Source of the DNA: Burkholderiales bacterium
GTDB taxonomy: Bacteria > Pseudomonadota > Gammaproteobacteria > Burkholderiales > Burkholderiaceae_C
NCBI GenBank assembly: GCA_016213325.1
Contig: JACRAY010000001.1
Span: 62,001-126,000 of the forward strand
DNA: 64,000 nucleotides
Direction of reading: 5' to 3'
In this document: positions 42,325 through 51,389 of the stretch, piece after piece
Numbering within the stretch: position 1 is the first letter of the stretch
Layout: every line of letters begins with the position of its first letter
Position numbers and translations under genes: made by a program
The notes under the pieces: generated by a model
Told to the model about the DNA's origin: nothing
Seen by the model: only the letters and a program-made list of their open reading frames with translations
Databases searched by the model: none

Positions 42325-45069
42325 TCATGATGTCCCGGGCCGCGAGCGCAGCGGCAGCGTGAACGAGAAGGTGGCCCCTGCCCCGGGGCGGCTGTCGACC
42401 CACAGCGCGCCGCCCAGGTGCTGGATGATGCGCCGGCTGATCGGCAGCCCGAGGCCCGTGCCCTGGGGCTTGCCGGTCAGCGTATCGCCGACCTGGCGGA
42501 ACTTCTCGAAGATCAGTTCCTGGTCGGACGCGGAAATCCCGGGCCCGTTGTCGCTCACGTCGACCTGCAACGCGTCCGGCCGCAGGCGCAGCGCCACGCC
42601 GATGCGGCCGCCGCGCGGGTCGGAGAACTTGGCGGCATTGGAGATCAGGTTGAGCAGGACCTGCATCAGCCGGTCGCGGTCGGCGTGCACGGGCGGCACG
42701 TCGTCCGGCAGCTCCAGCATGAGCTGCGCGCCGGCCTCGGTCACGAGCTGGCTGGTGGTGGACACGGCGTCGCGCACGACTTCCGAGACATCGACCTCGG
42801 CCGGGTACCACTCGGCGTTGCCCGACTCCAGCTTCGCCAGGTCCAGCACCTGGTTGATCAGGCGCGTGAGGCGCTCGCTCTCCTTGACGATGATGCCGAT
42901 GAACTCGCTGCGCCGCTGCACCGGCAGCTCAGGATGGTCGCGCAGGATTTCCGAGAACGACCGGATCGAGGTGAGCGGCGTACGCAGCTCGTGCGTGACG
43001 GTGGAGATGAAGTCGTCCTTCAGGCGATCCAGCTCCTTCAGCCGCTCGTTGGCGGCGCGCACCTCCATGCTGGCCGCTTCCAGCTCGCGAGACTTCTGCT
43101 CCAGCTGGCGGCTGTACGCGATCACCTGCGAGGCTTCGTCCAGGATGTTGAAGACCTCGTCCATCCCCAGCACTTCCTCCTGGATCACCGAGGCCAGGAT
43201 GGCCCGCGCCGACGACGCCCCGATCGCGCCGGCCAGCAGGTTTTCCGCGAAGCGCACGAGGTCTGCATCGGGCTGCAGCTCGCGCGGCGATGCCAGCCCG
43301 CGCCGCCGCGCGTAGGCCGCGAACGCTTCTTCGGCGCGGGCCGTGCCGAGGAAGCGCCCGACCAGCACGATCACCTCCTGCACCGACCCGCTGCCGCGCC
43401 ACGGCGGTCCCGCGCTGCGTTCGGCCATGCGGAACGCATCGACGAACAGCAGCGCCTGCGCCTGCTCGCGGACGTTCGCGCGGCCGAACAGCGACACGCC
43501 GATGTAGCCTCCCAGGTTGGCCAGCATGCTCCAGAACAGCGAGTGGCTGATGTCGTCCATTCCCTTCAGCCCGAACAGCGACACCGGCTTGAGCAACTCG
43601 ATCCCCCAGGGCCCCTGCTGGATGAACGAGATCGGCAGCCAGCCCGACTTCGCGAACGAGGGCAGCAGCAGCGTGTAGCCCCAGACCAGGAAGCCCAGCG
43701 ACAGCCCCGCCAGCGCGCCGGCCCGCGTGCCGCGCCTCCAGTACATGCCGCCCAGCATCGCGGGCGCGAACTGGGCGACGGCGGCAAACGACACCAGCCC
43801 GATCGACACCAGCGCATAGGCCTCGCCCGCGATGCGGTAGTAGGCATATCCCAGCATCATCAGCAGCACGATGGCGCCGCGCCGGATGCCCAGCAGCAGC
43901 CCGGTGAAGTCGCGGCGCTGCGCGATCGCCAGCGACTTCCAGCGCAGCAACACCGGCATCACGAGGTCGTTGCAGATCATGGTGGACAGCGCGATCGTCT
44001 CGACGATCACCATGCCCGTGGCGGCCGACAGGCCGCCGATGAAGACGAACAGCGCGAGCGCCTCCTGCCGGTGGGCCATCGGCAGCGTCAGCACGAAGGT
44101 ATCGGCGTCGACCTGCCCCGGCGCGAACTGCATCAGGCCCGCGAAGGTGATCGGCAGCACGAACAGGTTGATCGCCAGCATGTAGGCGGGAAAGACCCAG
44201 ATCGCGCGGGCGATGTGGTTCTCGTTCACGTTCTCCACCACGCTGATCTGGAACTGCCGCGGCAGGAACAGGATGGACAGCATCGACAGGAAGATCAGCC
44301 AGGCCCAGGTTCCGTAGGCACTGGGCGAGCCGCCCAGCGTGAGCAGCTTGCCGACCTCCGGCAGGCGCTGCGCCCGCTCGAAGATGTCGCCGAAGCCGCC
44401 GTACAGCCCGAACGTCACGAACAGGCCCACCGCCAGGAACGCGAGCAGCTTGACCAGCGACTCGAAGGCAATGGCGGCGACCATGCCTTCATGGCGTTCG
44501 GTGGCGTCGAGGTGCCGCGTGCCGAACACGATCGTGAACGCCGCGAGCAGCAGCGCCACGTACAGTGCGGTGTCCCGCCACAGCGCCACCGCCTCGCCCT
44601 TGGGTGGCATCACCACTTCGGGATACTGCAGCAGGATCAGGAAGCTGGTCGACACCGCCTTCAGCTGCAAGGCGATGTAGGGGATGATGCCGACGACCGC
44701 GATCACCGTGACCAGCCCCGCCAGCAGCGCGCTCTTGCCGTAGCGCGCCGAGATGAAGTCGGCGATGGAAGTGATGCGGTTGGCCTTGCTGATGCGCACC
44801 ATCTTGCGCAGGACCACCCAGAACAGCGCCGCCATCAGGGTGGGGCCCAGGTAGATCGGGAGGAACCCCACCCCGTTGGCCGCGGCCCGGCCGACGCTGC
44901 CGTAGAAGGTCCACGAGGTGGCGTAGACCGCCAGCGACAGCGAGTAGATCCAGGGGTTGTCGATGATGGAGCGGCCGGCGTCGGCGCGCTTGTCGCCCCA
45001 GGAAGCGATGGCGAACAGGATGCCCAGGTACGCCGCCGAGATGAGCAGGATGACGCCGCCGAGCAGCAT
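42325..45069 (-). CDS. Sodium/solute symporter-histidine kinase (CbrA/CrbS-like)
   Basis: A 914-residue sensor kinase whose input domain is an SSS-family transporter fold (about residues 1-530, twelve or more helices). A STAC-like segment (560-650), a coiled coil (650-685), a DHp domain with His693 in VTHELRTPL, and an ATPase domain with [15 protein letters not shown] and GTGLGLPI follow. CbrA governs C/N balance in Pseudomonas; CrbS governs acetate use in Vibrio and Pseudomonas. Neighbouring SSS symporter and DUF294 genes favour the CrbS-like role. The cognate regulator here is receiver-only. Confidence 0.9.
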   Translation of the reverse strand: MLLGGVILLISAAYLGILFAIASWGDKRADAGRSIIDNPWIYSLSLAVYATSWTFYGSVGRAAANGVGFLPIYLGPTLMAALFWVVLRKMVRISKANRITSIADFISARYGKSALLAGLVTVIAVVGIIPYIALQLKAVSTSFLILLQYPEVVMPPKGEAVALWRDTALYVALLLAAFTIVFGTRHLDATERHEGMVAAIAFESLVKLLAFLAVGLFVTFGLYGGFGDIFERAQRLPEVGKLLTLGGSPSAYGTWAWLIFLSMLSILFLPRQFQISVVENVNENHIARAIWVFPAYMLAINLFVLPITFAGLMQFAPGQVDADTFVLTLPMAHRQEALALFVFIGGLSAATGMVIVETIALSTMICNDLVMPVLLRWKSLAIAQRRDFTGLLLGIRRGAIVLLMMLGYAYYRIAGEAYALVSIGLVSFAAVAQFAPAMLGGMYWRRGTRAGALAGLSLGFLVWGYTLLLPSFAKSGWLPISFIQQGPWGIELLKPVSLFGLKGMDDISHSLFWSMLANLGGYIGVSLFGRANVREQAQALLFVDAFRMAERSAGPPWRGSGSVQEVIVLVGRFLGTARAEEAFAAYARRRGLASPRELQPDADLVRFAENLLAGAIGASSARAILASVIQEEVLGMDEVFNILDEASQVIAYSRQLEQKSRELEAASMEVRAANERLKELDRLKDDFISTVTHELRTPLTSIRSFSEILRDHPELPVQRRSEFIGIIVKESERLTRLINQVLDLAKLESGNAEWYPAEVDVSEVVRDAVSTTSQLVTEAGAQLMLELPDDVPPVHADRDRLMQVLLNLISNAAKFSDPRGGRIGVALRLRPDALQVDVSDNGPGISASDQELIFEKFRQVGDTLTGKPQGTGLGLPISRRIIQHLGGALWVDSRPGAGATFSFTLPLRSRPGTS

Positions 45070-45087
45070 GGCTTCAACAACTCCTGC

Positions 45088-45285
45088 TCATGGTCGCCGC
45101 TCCACGGCCACCGCCATCAGCGCGATCAGGGCCGCCCACGTGCCGAACAGGTAGGCATACAGCACCGGGATGCCTTTGGCGGTGGCGTCGACGTCGAACA
45201 GCGACAGCAGCGGATAGCTGAACAGCAGCCAGCCGAGGACAAAGAGTGCCACCAGCCGCTCGGCATGGACAACGCGTTGTGCCAT
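45088..45285 (-). CDS. Small two-helix membrane protein
   Basis: A 65-residue protein with hydrophobic segments at about 12-28 and 42-60, separated by a short loop (FDVDATAKGIP). GGAG lies seven bases before the ATG. It is placed directly upstream of the SSS-kinase with 18 bases between, as small DUF485/DUF4212-like proteins are with SSS symporters, so it may be a partner subunit of the sensor. No named family is recognised with certainty. Confidence 0.7.
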   Translation of the reverse strand: MAQRVVHAERLVALFVLGWLLFSYPLLSLFDVDATAKGIPVLYAYLFGTWAALIALMAVAVERRP

Positions 45286-45328
45286 GGCTTGTCTCCGGTA
45301 CTGTTCTGCTGGAAATTCTAGGCGCGAA

Positions 45329-46807
45329 TCACCGATCGTAGTCGAGCTGCATCCGCTGCTGCAGCATCCGGCCGATCCGCAGGGCCTCCCGCAGCATGCG
45401 CCGGTCGAAGTCATTCAGCGTGTCGACGCGCAACCGGTTGGGCTCGCCGGTGGGCGGGGGCAGCCGCAGTTGCAGGCGAAGCCTGAGCATCTGCAGGAAC
45501 TCGAAGGCGGTCACCCACGATTCGCATTCCGCAGCGGGCACACCCATGCGCGCCCCCGAGCGCTGCAGCCGCTCGCGCGTGTGGGTCGAAGCGATCCCCT
45601 GCGCCAGGGCGTTCAGGCGGGCCGCTTCCACGAACAGCGTGGTGCCCTGCAGCTTCAGGTCGATGGTCCCGTCGGCATCGGGCCGGATACTTCCCAGCCA
45701 GCCGAGCGGCGCACCGTGGTCGAGGGCATTGAGCGCCAGTTGCTTCTGGAAGCGCGGCGTTGCCTGCGCGGCGGCGGTCACCGAAGCGGCGAGCTGCTCG
45801 CCCAGGGTGTTGTCGCCGGCCAGCGGGCGAAGGTCGAAGAAAATGCTGGCATTGAGCAGGTCCTTCGGCGCGCCATGATCGATCCAGTGGACGAATCGCT
45901 GCTGCCAGCGCGCAAGCGTGAGGCAGCACTCGGGCTCGCCGGCCATCACGCCGCCCTTGCACAGGCGATAGCCGCAAGCATCCAGCCCGAGGTTCACGTC
46001 GTGCGCGAAGGCGAGCGCGGCGGCGCGCTCCGCCTCGCCGGCGTCGTCCGGGAGGATCAGTGCGTTGTCCTGGTCGGTGGCGATGGTCTGCTCGAAGCGG
46101 CCCTCCGAGCCGAGTGCCAGCCAGCACCAGCGCGCGAGCGGCACTGCATGCTCGGCGGCCTTCAGCTGGAGCAGGCGGCGCGTCAGGATGTCATTGAGGT
46201 GGCTGATGAGACCGGTGAGTTGCCGGGCCTGCACGCCCAGGCTCAGCAGCTTGCGCGCGAACTCGCGGACATCTCCGGCCAGGTGCCGCAGGGCCTGCAG
46301 GTCCTGCGCCTCGCGCAGCGAATCGCCCAGCCGCCCGAGCGACAGGCGGTGCAGCGCGAACAGGTCGCGCGCCGAAACCATGCCGACCACCACCTCGCCC
46401 CGCGTGACGGGTACGTGGCCGATGCCTTGGCTCGCCATCAGCAGCGCGGCGTCCTGCGCCGTGTGATCGGCGCTCAGGGTGCGCACCGGCCGCATCATCA
46501 CCTCGCTCATCGGCGTGGCCAGCGGCACCTGTGCCAGCACCACGCGCCCCAGCACGTCATAGCGCGTCAGGATGCCCACCGCGACGCCGCCTTCGTCTAC
46601 GACGACGATCGAGCCGATGCGCAGGCGCTGCATCCGCTCGAGCGCTTCGCCGACCGGCGTGTTGGGCGAACAGGCGACCGGCGCCGGCAAGGGCAGCTCA
46701 CCCAGCGGGGTTGCCAGCGACTGCTCGGCCAGCGGCTGCGAGGCGTACGCGTCCTGCCAGGGCGGGGAGCCGCTCGCGGGTGAGGTCAGTGGGCCCATCT
46801 CTTGCAT
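45329..46807 (-). CDS. CBS domain - DUF294 putative nucleotidyltransferase
   Basis: A 492-residue protein with two CBS domains (about 45-150) that would bind an adenosyl ligand. A GlnD-like nucleotidyltransferase domain follows, with Gly233-Ser234 and Asp245/Asp247 in the GSEGRFEQTIATDQDNALI block, and then a helical DUF294 C-terminal domain. GlnD relatives attach nucleotides to regulatory proteins. In Vibrio-type acetate loci, genes of this family sit beside a DEDDh exonuclease and a CrbS sensor, as here. The target is unknown. A cyclic-nucleotide-binding domain seen in some relatives is absent. Confidence 0.87.
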   Translation of the reverse strand: MQEMGPLTSPASGSPPWQDAYASQPLAEQSLATPLGELPLPAPVACSPNTPVGEALERMQRLRIGSIVVVDEGGVAVGILTRYDVLGRVVLAQVPLATPMSEVMMRPVRTLSADHTAQDAALLMASQGIGHVPVTRGEVVVGMVSARDLFALHRLSLGRLGDSLREAQDLQALRHLAGDVREFARKLLSLGVQARQLTGLISHLNDILTRRLLQLKAAEHAVPLARWCWLALGSEGRFEQTIATDQDNALILPDDAGEAERAAALAFAHDVNLGLDACGYRLCKGGVMAGEPECCLTLARWQQRFVHWIDHGAPKDLLNASIFFDLRPLAGDNTLGEQLAASVTAAAQATPRFQKQLALNALDHGAPLGWLGSIRPDADGTIDLKLQGTTLFVEAARLNALAQGIASTHTRERLQRSGARMGVPAAECESWVTAFEFLQMLRLRLQLRLPPPTGEPNRLRVDTLNDFDRRMLREALRIGRMLQQRMQLDYDR

Positions 46808-46884
46808 TTGAACGCAGGTAGTCTATTGTCGAGCCGCATCCGGCGCCGCGGCGCGTCGACCATCGTGCAAGGAAGGAATTCGCC

Positions 46885-47271
46885 ATGATTCACTGGCCGG
46901 CCGAGGACATCCAGCGCGTCGGTTTTCGTAAGTGGTACGAACGGCAGTTGCTCGCGAGCCATGCACACATGGCGCTCGGCTTCCTCGCCGCGATCGCGGT
47001 CACAGGAAGCATCGAGGCGTTCCGCTCGGAAGGCGCCGACACCCGTCTCTTCGCGCTGTTCGTCGTGTTGTGCACCGCGATCGGCGCCTGGGCGCTCAAA
47101 CGCTATTCGTTCCTGCTGGGGCGGGCCGAGAACCTCGCCAACCAGGCCAGCTGCCCCGCCTGCGGGGAGTACGGCCGGTTCCGGGTGGTGGCTGCCAGCG
47201 CGTCTGCCGACGGGCTGGACGTGCGCTGCCGCAGGTGCACGCGCGGCTGGGTGATCACCGGCCTCGGGTGA
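46885..47271 (+). CDS. Membrane protein with C-terminal zinc ribbon
   Basis: A 128-residue protein. It has an amphipathic N-terminus, two hydrophobic segments (about 28-42 and 55-70) and a soluble C-terminus with Cys90-x2-Cys93 and Cys115-x2-Cys118 (CPAC, CRRC), a typical zinc ribbon. I do not know a named family. It is divergent from the CBS-DUF294 gene and convergent with the symporter, so its link to the acetate module is only positional. Confidence 0.7.
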   Translation: MIHWPAEDIQRVGFRKWYERQLLASHAHMALGFLAAIAVTGSIEAFRSEGADTRLFALFVVLCTAIGAWALKRYSFLLGRAENLANQASCPACGEYGRFRVVAASASADGLDVRCRRCTRGWVITGLG

Positions 47272-47274
47272 AGC

Positions 47275-47303
47275 AGGAAAAAAGCCGCCCCGGGGGGCGG
47301 CTT
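47275..47303 (-). terminator. Rho-independent terminator of the DUF4212-SSS operon
   Basis: On the minus strand a G/C stem with AAGCCGCC (47296-47303 complement) pairing with GGCGGCTT (47282-47289 complement) runs straight into TTTTTT, 22 bases after the symporter stop. On the plus strand the stem lacks a T run, so it serves mainly the leftward operon and possibly the plus-strand gene weakly. Confidence 0.8.
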
Positions 47304-47324
47304 CGATTGCCTGGGGCACGGAAT

Positions 47325-49439
47325 TCAGGCGCGGGCGCCTGCCGTGCGCTCGAGGTCCGGATACCGCACGTGCTCGACCAGTTCCTGAGTCTTCTGGTCG
47401 GGCGCCGGCGTGATCAGGCTCACGATGAGGATTACGGCGAAGCCGAGCGGCACGCCGAACACACCGGCCGAGATCGGCTGGATGCCGAACCAGATGTTGT
47501 CGGCGATCGGGCTCGTCACGCCGAACACGCTGCGCAGCCAGGGGTGAGTCATGGCCATGTAGTAGAACGTGATGCCCAGGCCGGAGGCCATGCCCAGCGT
47601 GGCTGCAATCCCTGTAGCGCGTTTCCAGAAGATTCCCAGCACCAGCGCCGGGAAGAACGCGGCGGCAGCGAACGAGAACGCGGCGGAAACGAGGAACAGG
47701 ATGTCGGCCGGTTTCTGCGAGGCAACCGCCGCGGCCGCAAGGGCCACCACCAGCAGCAGGATCTTCGACATCATCACGCGCCTCGCGGTCGGTGCGTTCG
47801 GGTCGATCATCTTGTAATACAGGTCGTGCGACAGCGCGTTGGCGATCGTCAGCAGCAGGCCGTCAGCCGTCGACAGCGCGGCAGCCAGGCCGCCCGCAGC
47901 CACCAGGCCCGAGATCACGTACGGCAGGCCACCGATGGCCGGCGTCGCCAGCACCACGATGTCGCCCCCGATGGATATCTCGCCGAACTGCAGGATGCCG
48001 TCCTTGTTGAGGTCGATCACCGACAGCAGGCTCGCGTCGACCTTGTTCCAGGCCTGTATCCAGTACGGCAGCTTGTCGAACGACGAGCCCACCACCGCGT
48101 TGAACATCTCGTACTTGACCAGCACCGCGAGCGTGGGCGCCGTGAAGTACAGCAGGAAGATGAAGAACAGCGACCACGTGACGGACGACCGTGCCTGCTT
48201 GACGCTGGGCGTGGTGTAGTACCGCATCAGGATGTGCGGCAAGGCGGCCGTGCCCACCATCAGGCAGAAGATCAGCGCGAGGAAGTTTCGCCGCGAAACG
48301 TCGTAGGCGGTCTGCTCCGCAGGCGTGCCGTTGGGGTTGCCCGCAAAGATGGTGCCGTGCCTGGGCATGCCGCCGAGAGGCTTGTCCTTGGCTTCGGCGG
48401 ACGCCTTGCCGGCGGTCCATGCCTTCTTGGCGGCTTCCTCGTCCTTGGGCACTGCGGCCAGTTCCTTCTCGGCCACTGTGATCTGCGAGGCGAGCGCGTT
48501 GTTCACCTTCAGGTCCGCCAGCTTCTTTTCGGCAGCGGCGCGGTCGGCAGCCAGTGCGGCCTTCGGGTCCTTGAGCTTTTCGCCGAGCGCCTTGGCGCGA
48601 TCGGCGTAGACCTTGCGGACTTCCAGCTCCTTCGGGTCCTTGATGAGCCTGTCCTCGATCGCCGTGACCTTCTCGAGCTGTACGCCGTACGTCAGCTGCG
48701 GCACCGGCACGCCTTGCTGCTTGATGCCCAGCCAGATCACGGGAATCATGTACGCGATGATCAGGATGATGTACTGCGCCACCTGCGTCCACGTGACCGC
48801 CCGCATCCCGCCCAGGAACGAGCAGACCAGGATGCCGCCCAGGCCCAGGAAAATGCCGATCTCGAAAGCCACGCCGGTCAGGCGCGTCGTGATCAGGCCC
48901 ACGCCGTAGATCTGCGCCACCACGTACGTGAACGAGCACAGGATGGCCGCGATGATGCCCACCAGGCGCGGCGCGTGGCCGCCGTAGCGCTCACCCAGGA
49001 AGTCGGGAATCGTGAACTGGCCGAACTTGCGCAGGTAGGGCGCGAGGAACAGCGCCACCAGGCAATAGCCGCCGGTCCAGCCCATGATGAAGGCCAGGCC
49101 GCTGTAGCCCGTGAGGTACAGCGTGCCCGCCATCCCGATGAAGGAGGCAGCGGACATCCAGTCGGCGCCGGTCGCCATGCCGTTGTAAAGCGCGGGCACG
49201 CGGCGTCCCGCCACGTAGTACTCGGCCGCGTCCGTCGTGCGGCTCATGATGCCGATGCCGGCATACAGGCCGATGGTCGCCATCAGGAAGATGAAGCCGA
49301 TCCATTCACGGTTCAGGCCCATCTGCTCCAGGATGGCCAGCACGATCACGAAGGCGATGAAGCCACCCGTGTAGAAGGCATAGACCTTGTTGAGCTGTTT
49401 CTTGAACGCGCCGTGTTGCGCGGAGGCTGCGGTTGCCAT
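47325..49439 (-). CDS. Sodium:solute symporter (SSS, VC_2705/ActP-like subfamily)
   Basis: A membrane carrier of 704 residues, longer than the usual 550. SSS blocks: MSRTTDAAEYYVAGRRVP, GADWMSAASFIG, FTIPDFLGERYGG and GLAAALSTADGLLLTIANALSHD. A hydrophilic insert at about 255-375 with coiled-coil character accounts for the extra length. Residues 476-487 (DLNKDGILQFGE) fit a calcium-binding EF-hand loop. The partner DUF4212 gene ends three bases before, and GGAGG inside it serves this start. Acetate or another short carboxylate is the likely substrate from family and context. Confidence 0.9.
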   Translation of the reverse strand: MATAASAQHGAFKKQLNKVYAFYTGGFIAFVIVLAILEQMGLNREWIGFIFLMATIGLYAGIGIMSRTTDAAEYYVAGRRVPALYNGMATGADWMSAASFIGMAGTLYLTGYSGLAFIMGWTGGYCLVALFLAPYLRKFGQFTIPDFLGERYGGHAPRLVGIIAAILCSFTYVVAQIYGVGLITTRLTGVAFEIGIFLGLGGILVCSFLGGMRAVTWTQVAQYIILIIAYMIPVIWLGIKQQGVPVPQLTYGVQLEKVTAIEDRLIKDPKELEVRKVYADRAKALGEKLKDPKAALAADRAAAEKKLADLKVNNALASQITVAEKELAAVPKDEEAAKKAWTAGKASAEAKDKPLGGMPRHGTIFAGNPNGTPAEQTAYDVSRRNFLALIFCLMVGTAALPHILMRYYTTPSVKQARSSVTWSLFFIFLLYFTAPTLAVLVKYEMFNAVVGSSFDKLPYWIQAWNKVDASLLSVIDLNKDGILQFGEISIGGDIVVLATPAIGGLPYVISGLVAAGGLAAALSTADGLLLTIANALSHDLYYKMIDPNAPTARRVMMSKILLLVVALAAAAVASQKPADILFLVSAAFSFAAAAFFPALVLGIFWKRATGIAATLGMASGLGITFYYMAMTHPWLRSVFGVTSPIADNIWFGIQPISAGVFGVPLGFAVILIVSLITPAPDQKTQELVEHVRYPDLERTAGARA

Positions 49440-49442
49440 GGG

Positions 49443-49700
49443 TTATTCCTCCTCGTGCACGTGATATTCCTGGTCCAGCTTGTTCATGTAGTGCGCGTAG
49501 TACCAGATGATCGCGACGTAGATCACCAAGGCACCCTGCGCACCCATCCAGAAGCTGAAGGGCCAGCCGAAAAAGTTGAAGCTCAGTTCGCGGGCGTAGT
49601 AGCCCACGACGAAGGTCACCACGAACCAGATGGCCAGCAGGATGCCGGTAATCCTCAGGTTCTTGCGCCAGTACTCCTTGTGGCTTTCTGTCAACTGCAT
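49443..49700 (-). CDS. DUF4212 family membrane protein (SSS partner subunit)
   Basis: An 85-residue protein with two helices (about 15-38 and 50-72), the LRITGILLAIWFVVTFVVGYY and FNFFGWPFSFWMGAQG blocks typical of the DUF4212/putative solute:sodium symporter small subunit. AGGAGA precedes the ATG. It is always found before a large SSS symporter, as here, and the two are presumed to act together. Confidence 0.92.
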   Translation of the reverse strand: MQLTESHKEYWRKNLRITGILLAIWFVVTFVVGYYARELSFNFFGWPFSFWMGAQGALVIYVAIIWYYAHYMNKLDQEYHVHEEE

Positions 49701-49785
49701 TCCTCGTCTCCTTTGGACTTGCGTCCGTTGTAGTCACTGCTGACCCACCAGGCCCCTGCAACCGGGCCTTGGCCCAAGTACCCCC

Positions 49786-50361
49786 TCAGCTGGGACGCGG
49801 GACTGCAAGCCCGGTCTCGCGTTCCAGCTGAGCGGCCACTTTCGGCTCGAACCGCTTCAGGTGGCCGATGATGCGGCGCGCCTCCTCCGGTTCTTGCCGT
49901 TCCACATGAACCCGGGCCAGCTGGTACCAGCCGTACGGGCTCATGGGTTGCAGTTGGGTGTTGCGCTTCAGGGCCACGACGGCCTCGTCGAAACGCTGCA
50001 TGCGGATGAGCACCAGCCCGAGCCCGTACCACGCGCGGTCGAGCTCGGGGCTGAGTTCGGTGGCACGGCGCAATGCCGCTTCGGCGCCGCCCAGGTCGCC
50101 GGCCTCGTCGAGCAGGAAGCCGTAGTTGAACCACCAAGCACCGCGGCTGGGCTCGAGCTCCAGCAGCAGGCGGTAGGCCGCCATGGCTTCGGCCGGCCGC
50201 CCCAGCTGCGCCAGCAGGTGCGCCTGGCTGGCGCAGGCATAGGCATCGGCCGGGAACTCGACGCGCATGCGCTCGAACAGGGCCAGGGCCTTTTCGCGCC
50301 GGCCCAGCACGAGCAATGCGATGGCGCGCCACTTGTAGCCGACCCACCGCAGGGTTCGCAT
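49786..50361 (-). CDS. TPR repeat protein
   Basis: A 191-residue soluble protein built of about four tetratricopeptide repeats (signatures such as AYRLLLELEPSRGAWWFNYG and ALRRATELSPELDRAWYGLG). TPR proteins mediate protein-protein contacts; the partner is unknown. The ATG overlaps the stop of the preceding membrane protein gene (TGATG), so the two form a unit. A short basic segment precedes the first repeat. Confidence 0.8.
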   Translation of the reverse strand: MRTLRWVGYKWRAIALLVLGRREKALALFERMRVEFPADAYACASQAHLLAQLGRPAEAMAAYRLLLELEPSRGAWWFNYGFLLDEAGDLGGAEAALRRATELSPELDRAWYGLGLVLIRMQRFDEAVVALKRNTQLQPMSPYGWYQLARVHVERQEPEEARRIIGHLKRFEPKVAAQLERETGLAVPRPS

Positions 50362-50657
50362 CACTTGCACAGGTGCACCCCGATCTGCACGCAGATGTTG
50401 ATCTTGGTGATGGTGGCGACCAGCCACACGAAGCCGAGCACCAGGCATGCCACCAGGGGCAGGTGCCGGTCGAGGACGACCTTCGGAGAGATGAACCGAG
50501 CGCCCACGAGCAGGGGGCGCGTCACGACCTGGAACAGCTGGTAGACGAAGTTCTGCTCGCGCTTCGCCCCGGCTAGCAGCCCCAGCACGAACTGCCCCAG
50601 CAGCGCCATAAGCGCTATCTCGGCAAGCAGCTTCAGGATCTCGGCCAGCATCAGCAT
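50361..50657 (-). CDS. Small membrane protein of unknown function
   Basis: A 98-residue protein with hydrophobic segments near 8-28 and 66-92 and the conserved-looking middle KREQNFVYQLFQVVTRPLL plus FISPKVV. The pattern resembles YggT-like or other two-helix proteins, but I cannot assign it. Start is the first of two in-frame ATGs with GGAG nine bases upstream. It is coupled to the TPR gene. Confidence 0.7.
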   Translation of the reverse strand: MLMLAEILKLLAEIALMALLGQFVLGLLAGAKREQNFVYQLFQVVTRPLLVGARFISPKVVLDRHLPLVACLVLGFVWLVATITKINICVQIGVHLCK

Positions 50658-50765
50658 GCTGTTTGTCTCCACACGACCCGATGGTTCAGGTGCATCGTTT
50701 GCAGGGCCGCTTACGGGTTGCTTACGCGGGGCACGCTTCTGCGGGTCCACCCTTCTAGGGTTTTC

Positions 50766-50796
50766 CCCGGAAGGCCCGAAAAAGCAAGCTTCCGGG
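50766..50796. repeat. Inverted repeat in the gap 50658-50872
   Basis: Perfect eight-base arms CCCGGAAG (50766-50773) and CTTCCGGG (50789-50796) around a 15-base loop. The gap also holds closely spaced GCTTACG copies between 50710 and 50735. No T run follows, so it is not a clear terminator; it may belong to the regulatory region of the two divergent genes. Confidence 0.4.
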
Positions 50797-50872
50797 TGAA
50801 GTGAAAGAACCACTAGCCCGGCGCCGTCTCTGTGCTTACACTGAACTGACAGAAGCGGAGAAGTAAAGCTGC

Positions 50873-51382
50873 ATGGCACTGACTAGCGCGACCTACCAGA
50901 AGTCCCCCAAGGGAGCCCAGGCGATCGCCACGCGCGACCACTCGCTGGCGCCCAAATTGCGTTCCCTCCTGATCCTGGTGGATGGCAAGAAGGGGGTGGA
51001 CGAACTCACCCGGGTGGGCGCCATGCTGGGCGACCCGCAACAACTGCTGGCCCAACTGCTGGAGCAGGGCTACATCGAGCCGGTGCAAGGCTCTGCCCCC
51101 AGCGCACCTGCTCCGGCTGCCGGGGCGCCTGCGGTGGCCGCGGCGGCCGCTCCCGCACACCCCGCCGTCCCGTTGGCCGAAGCCAAGCGCTACGCCGTGC
51201 GCCGGTTGACGGACGTCCTCGGCCCAACCGGCGAATCGCTGTGCCTGCGCATCGAAGGCACCCGCACAGCGGCCGATTTCATGCAGGCCATCAAGGGGGC
51301 CGAGAAAGTGCTGCGCGACTTCGGCGGCAACGCGCTCGCCGAGCGCTTCATGCAGGACATCGACGCGCACCGGCCCGCCTGA
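50873..51382 (+). CDS. Conserved hypothetical protein with LLILVDGKK motif
   Basis: A 169-residue protein. The N-terminal domain (HSLAPKLRSLLILVDGKKGVDELTRVGAM region, residues 23-70) resembles that of the protein at 39112-39570. A Pro/Ala-rich linker (about 72-100) joins a helical C-terminal domain (KRYAVRRLTDVLGPTGESLCLRIEGTRTAADFMQAI region, about 105-165). The two-domain layout with a flexible linker suggests a regulatory or adaptor protein. Function unknown. It is divergent from the membrane/TPR pair. Confidence 0.65.
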   Translation: MALTSATYQKSPKGAQAIATRDHSLAPKLRSLLILVDGKKGVDELTRVGAMLGDPQQLLAQLLEQGYIEPVQGSAPSAPAPAAGAPAVAAAAAPAHPAVPLAEAKRYAVRRLTDVLGPTGESLCLRIEGTRTAADFMQAIKGAEKVLRDFGGNALAERFMQDIDAHRPA

Positions 51383-51389
51383 ACGGGCT

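Noticed and set aside
42418-45321. Plus-strand open frame of about 967 codons
   Set aside because: It is antisense to the SSS-kinase, which has an unmistakable domain order; the frame shows only His/Gln/Arg/Asp repeats.
50361-50657. YggT family assignment for the small membrane protein
   Set aside because: It has the right size and hydrophobicity, but the diagnostic YggT sequence blocks are not visible, so it is left unnamed.
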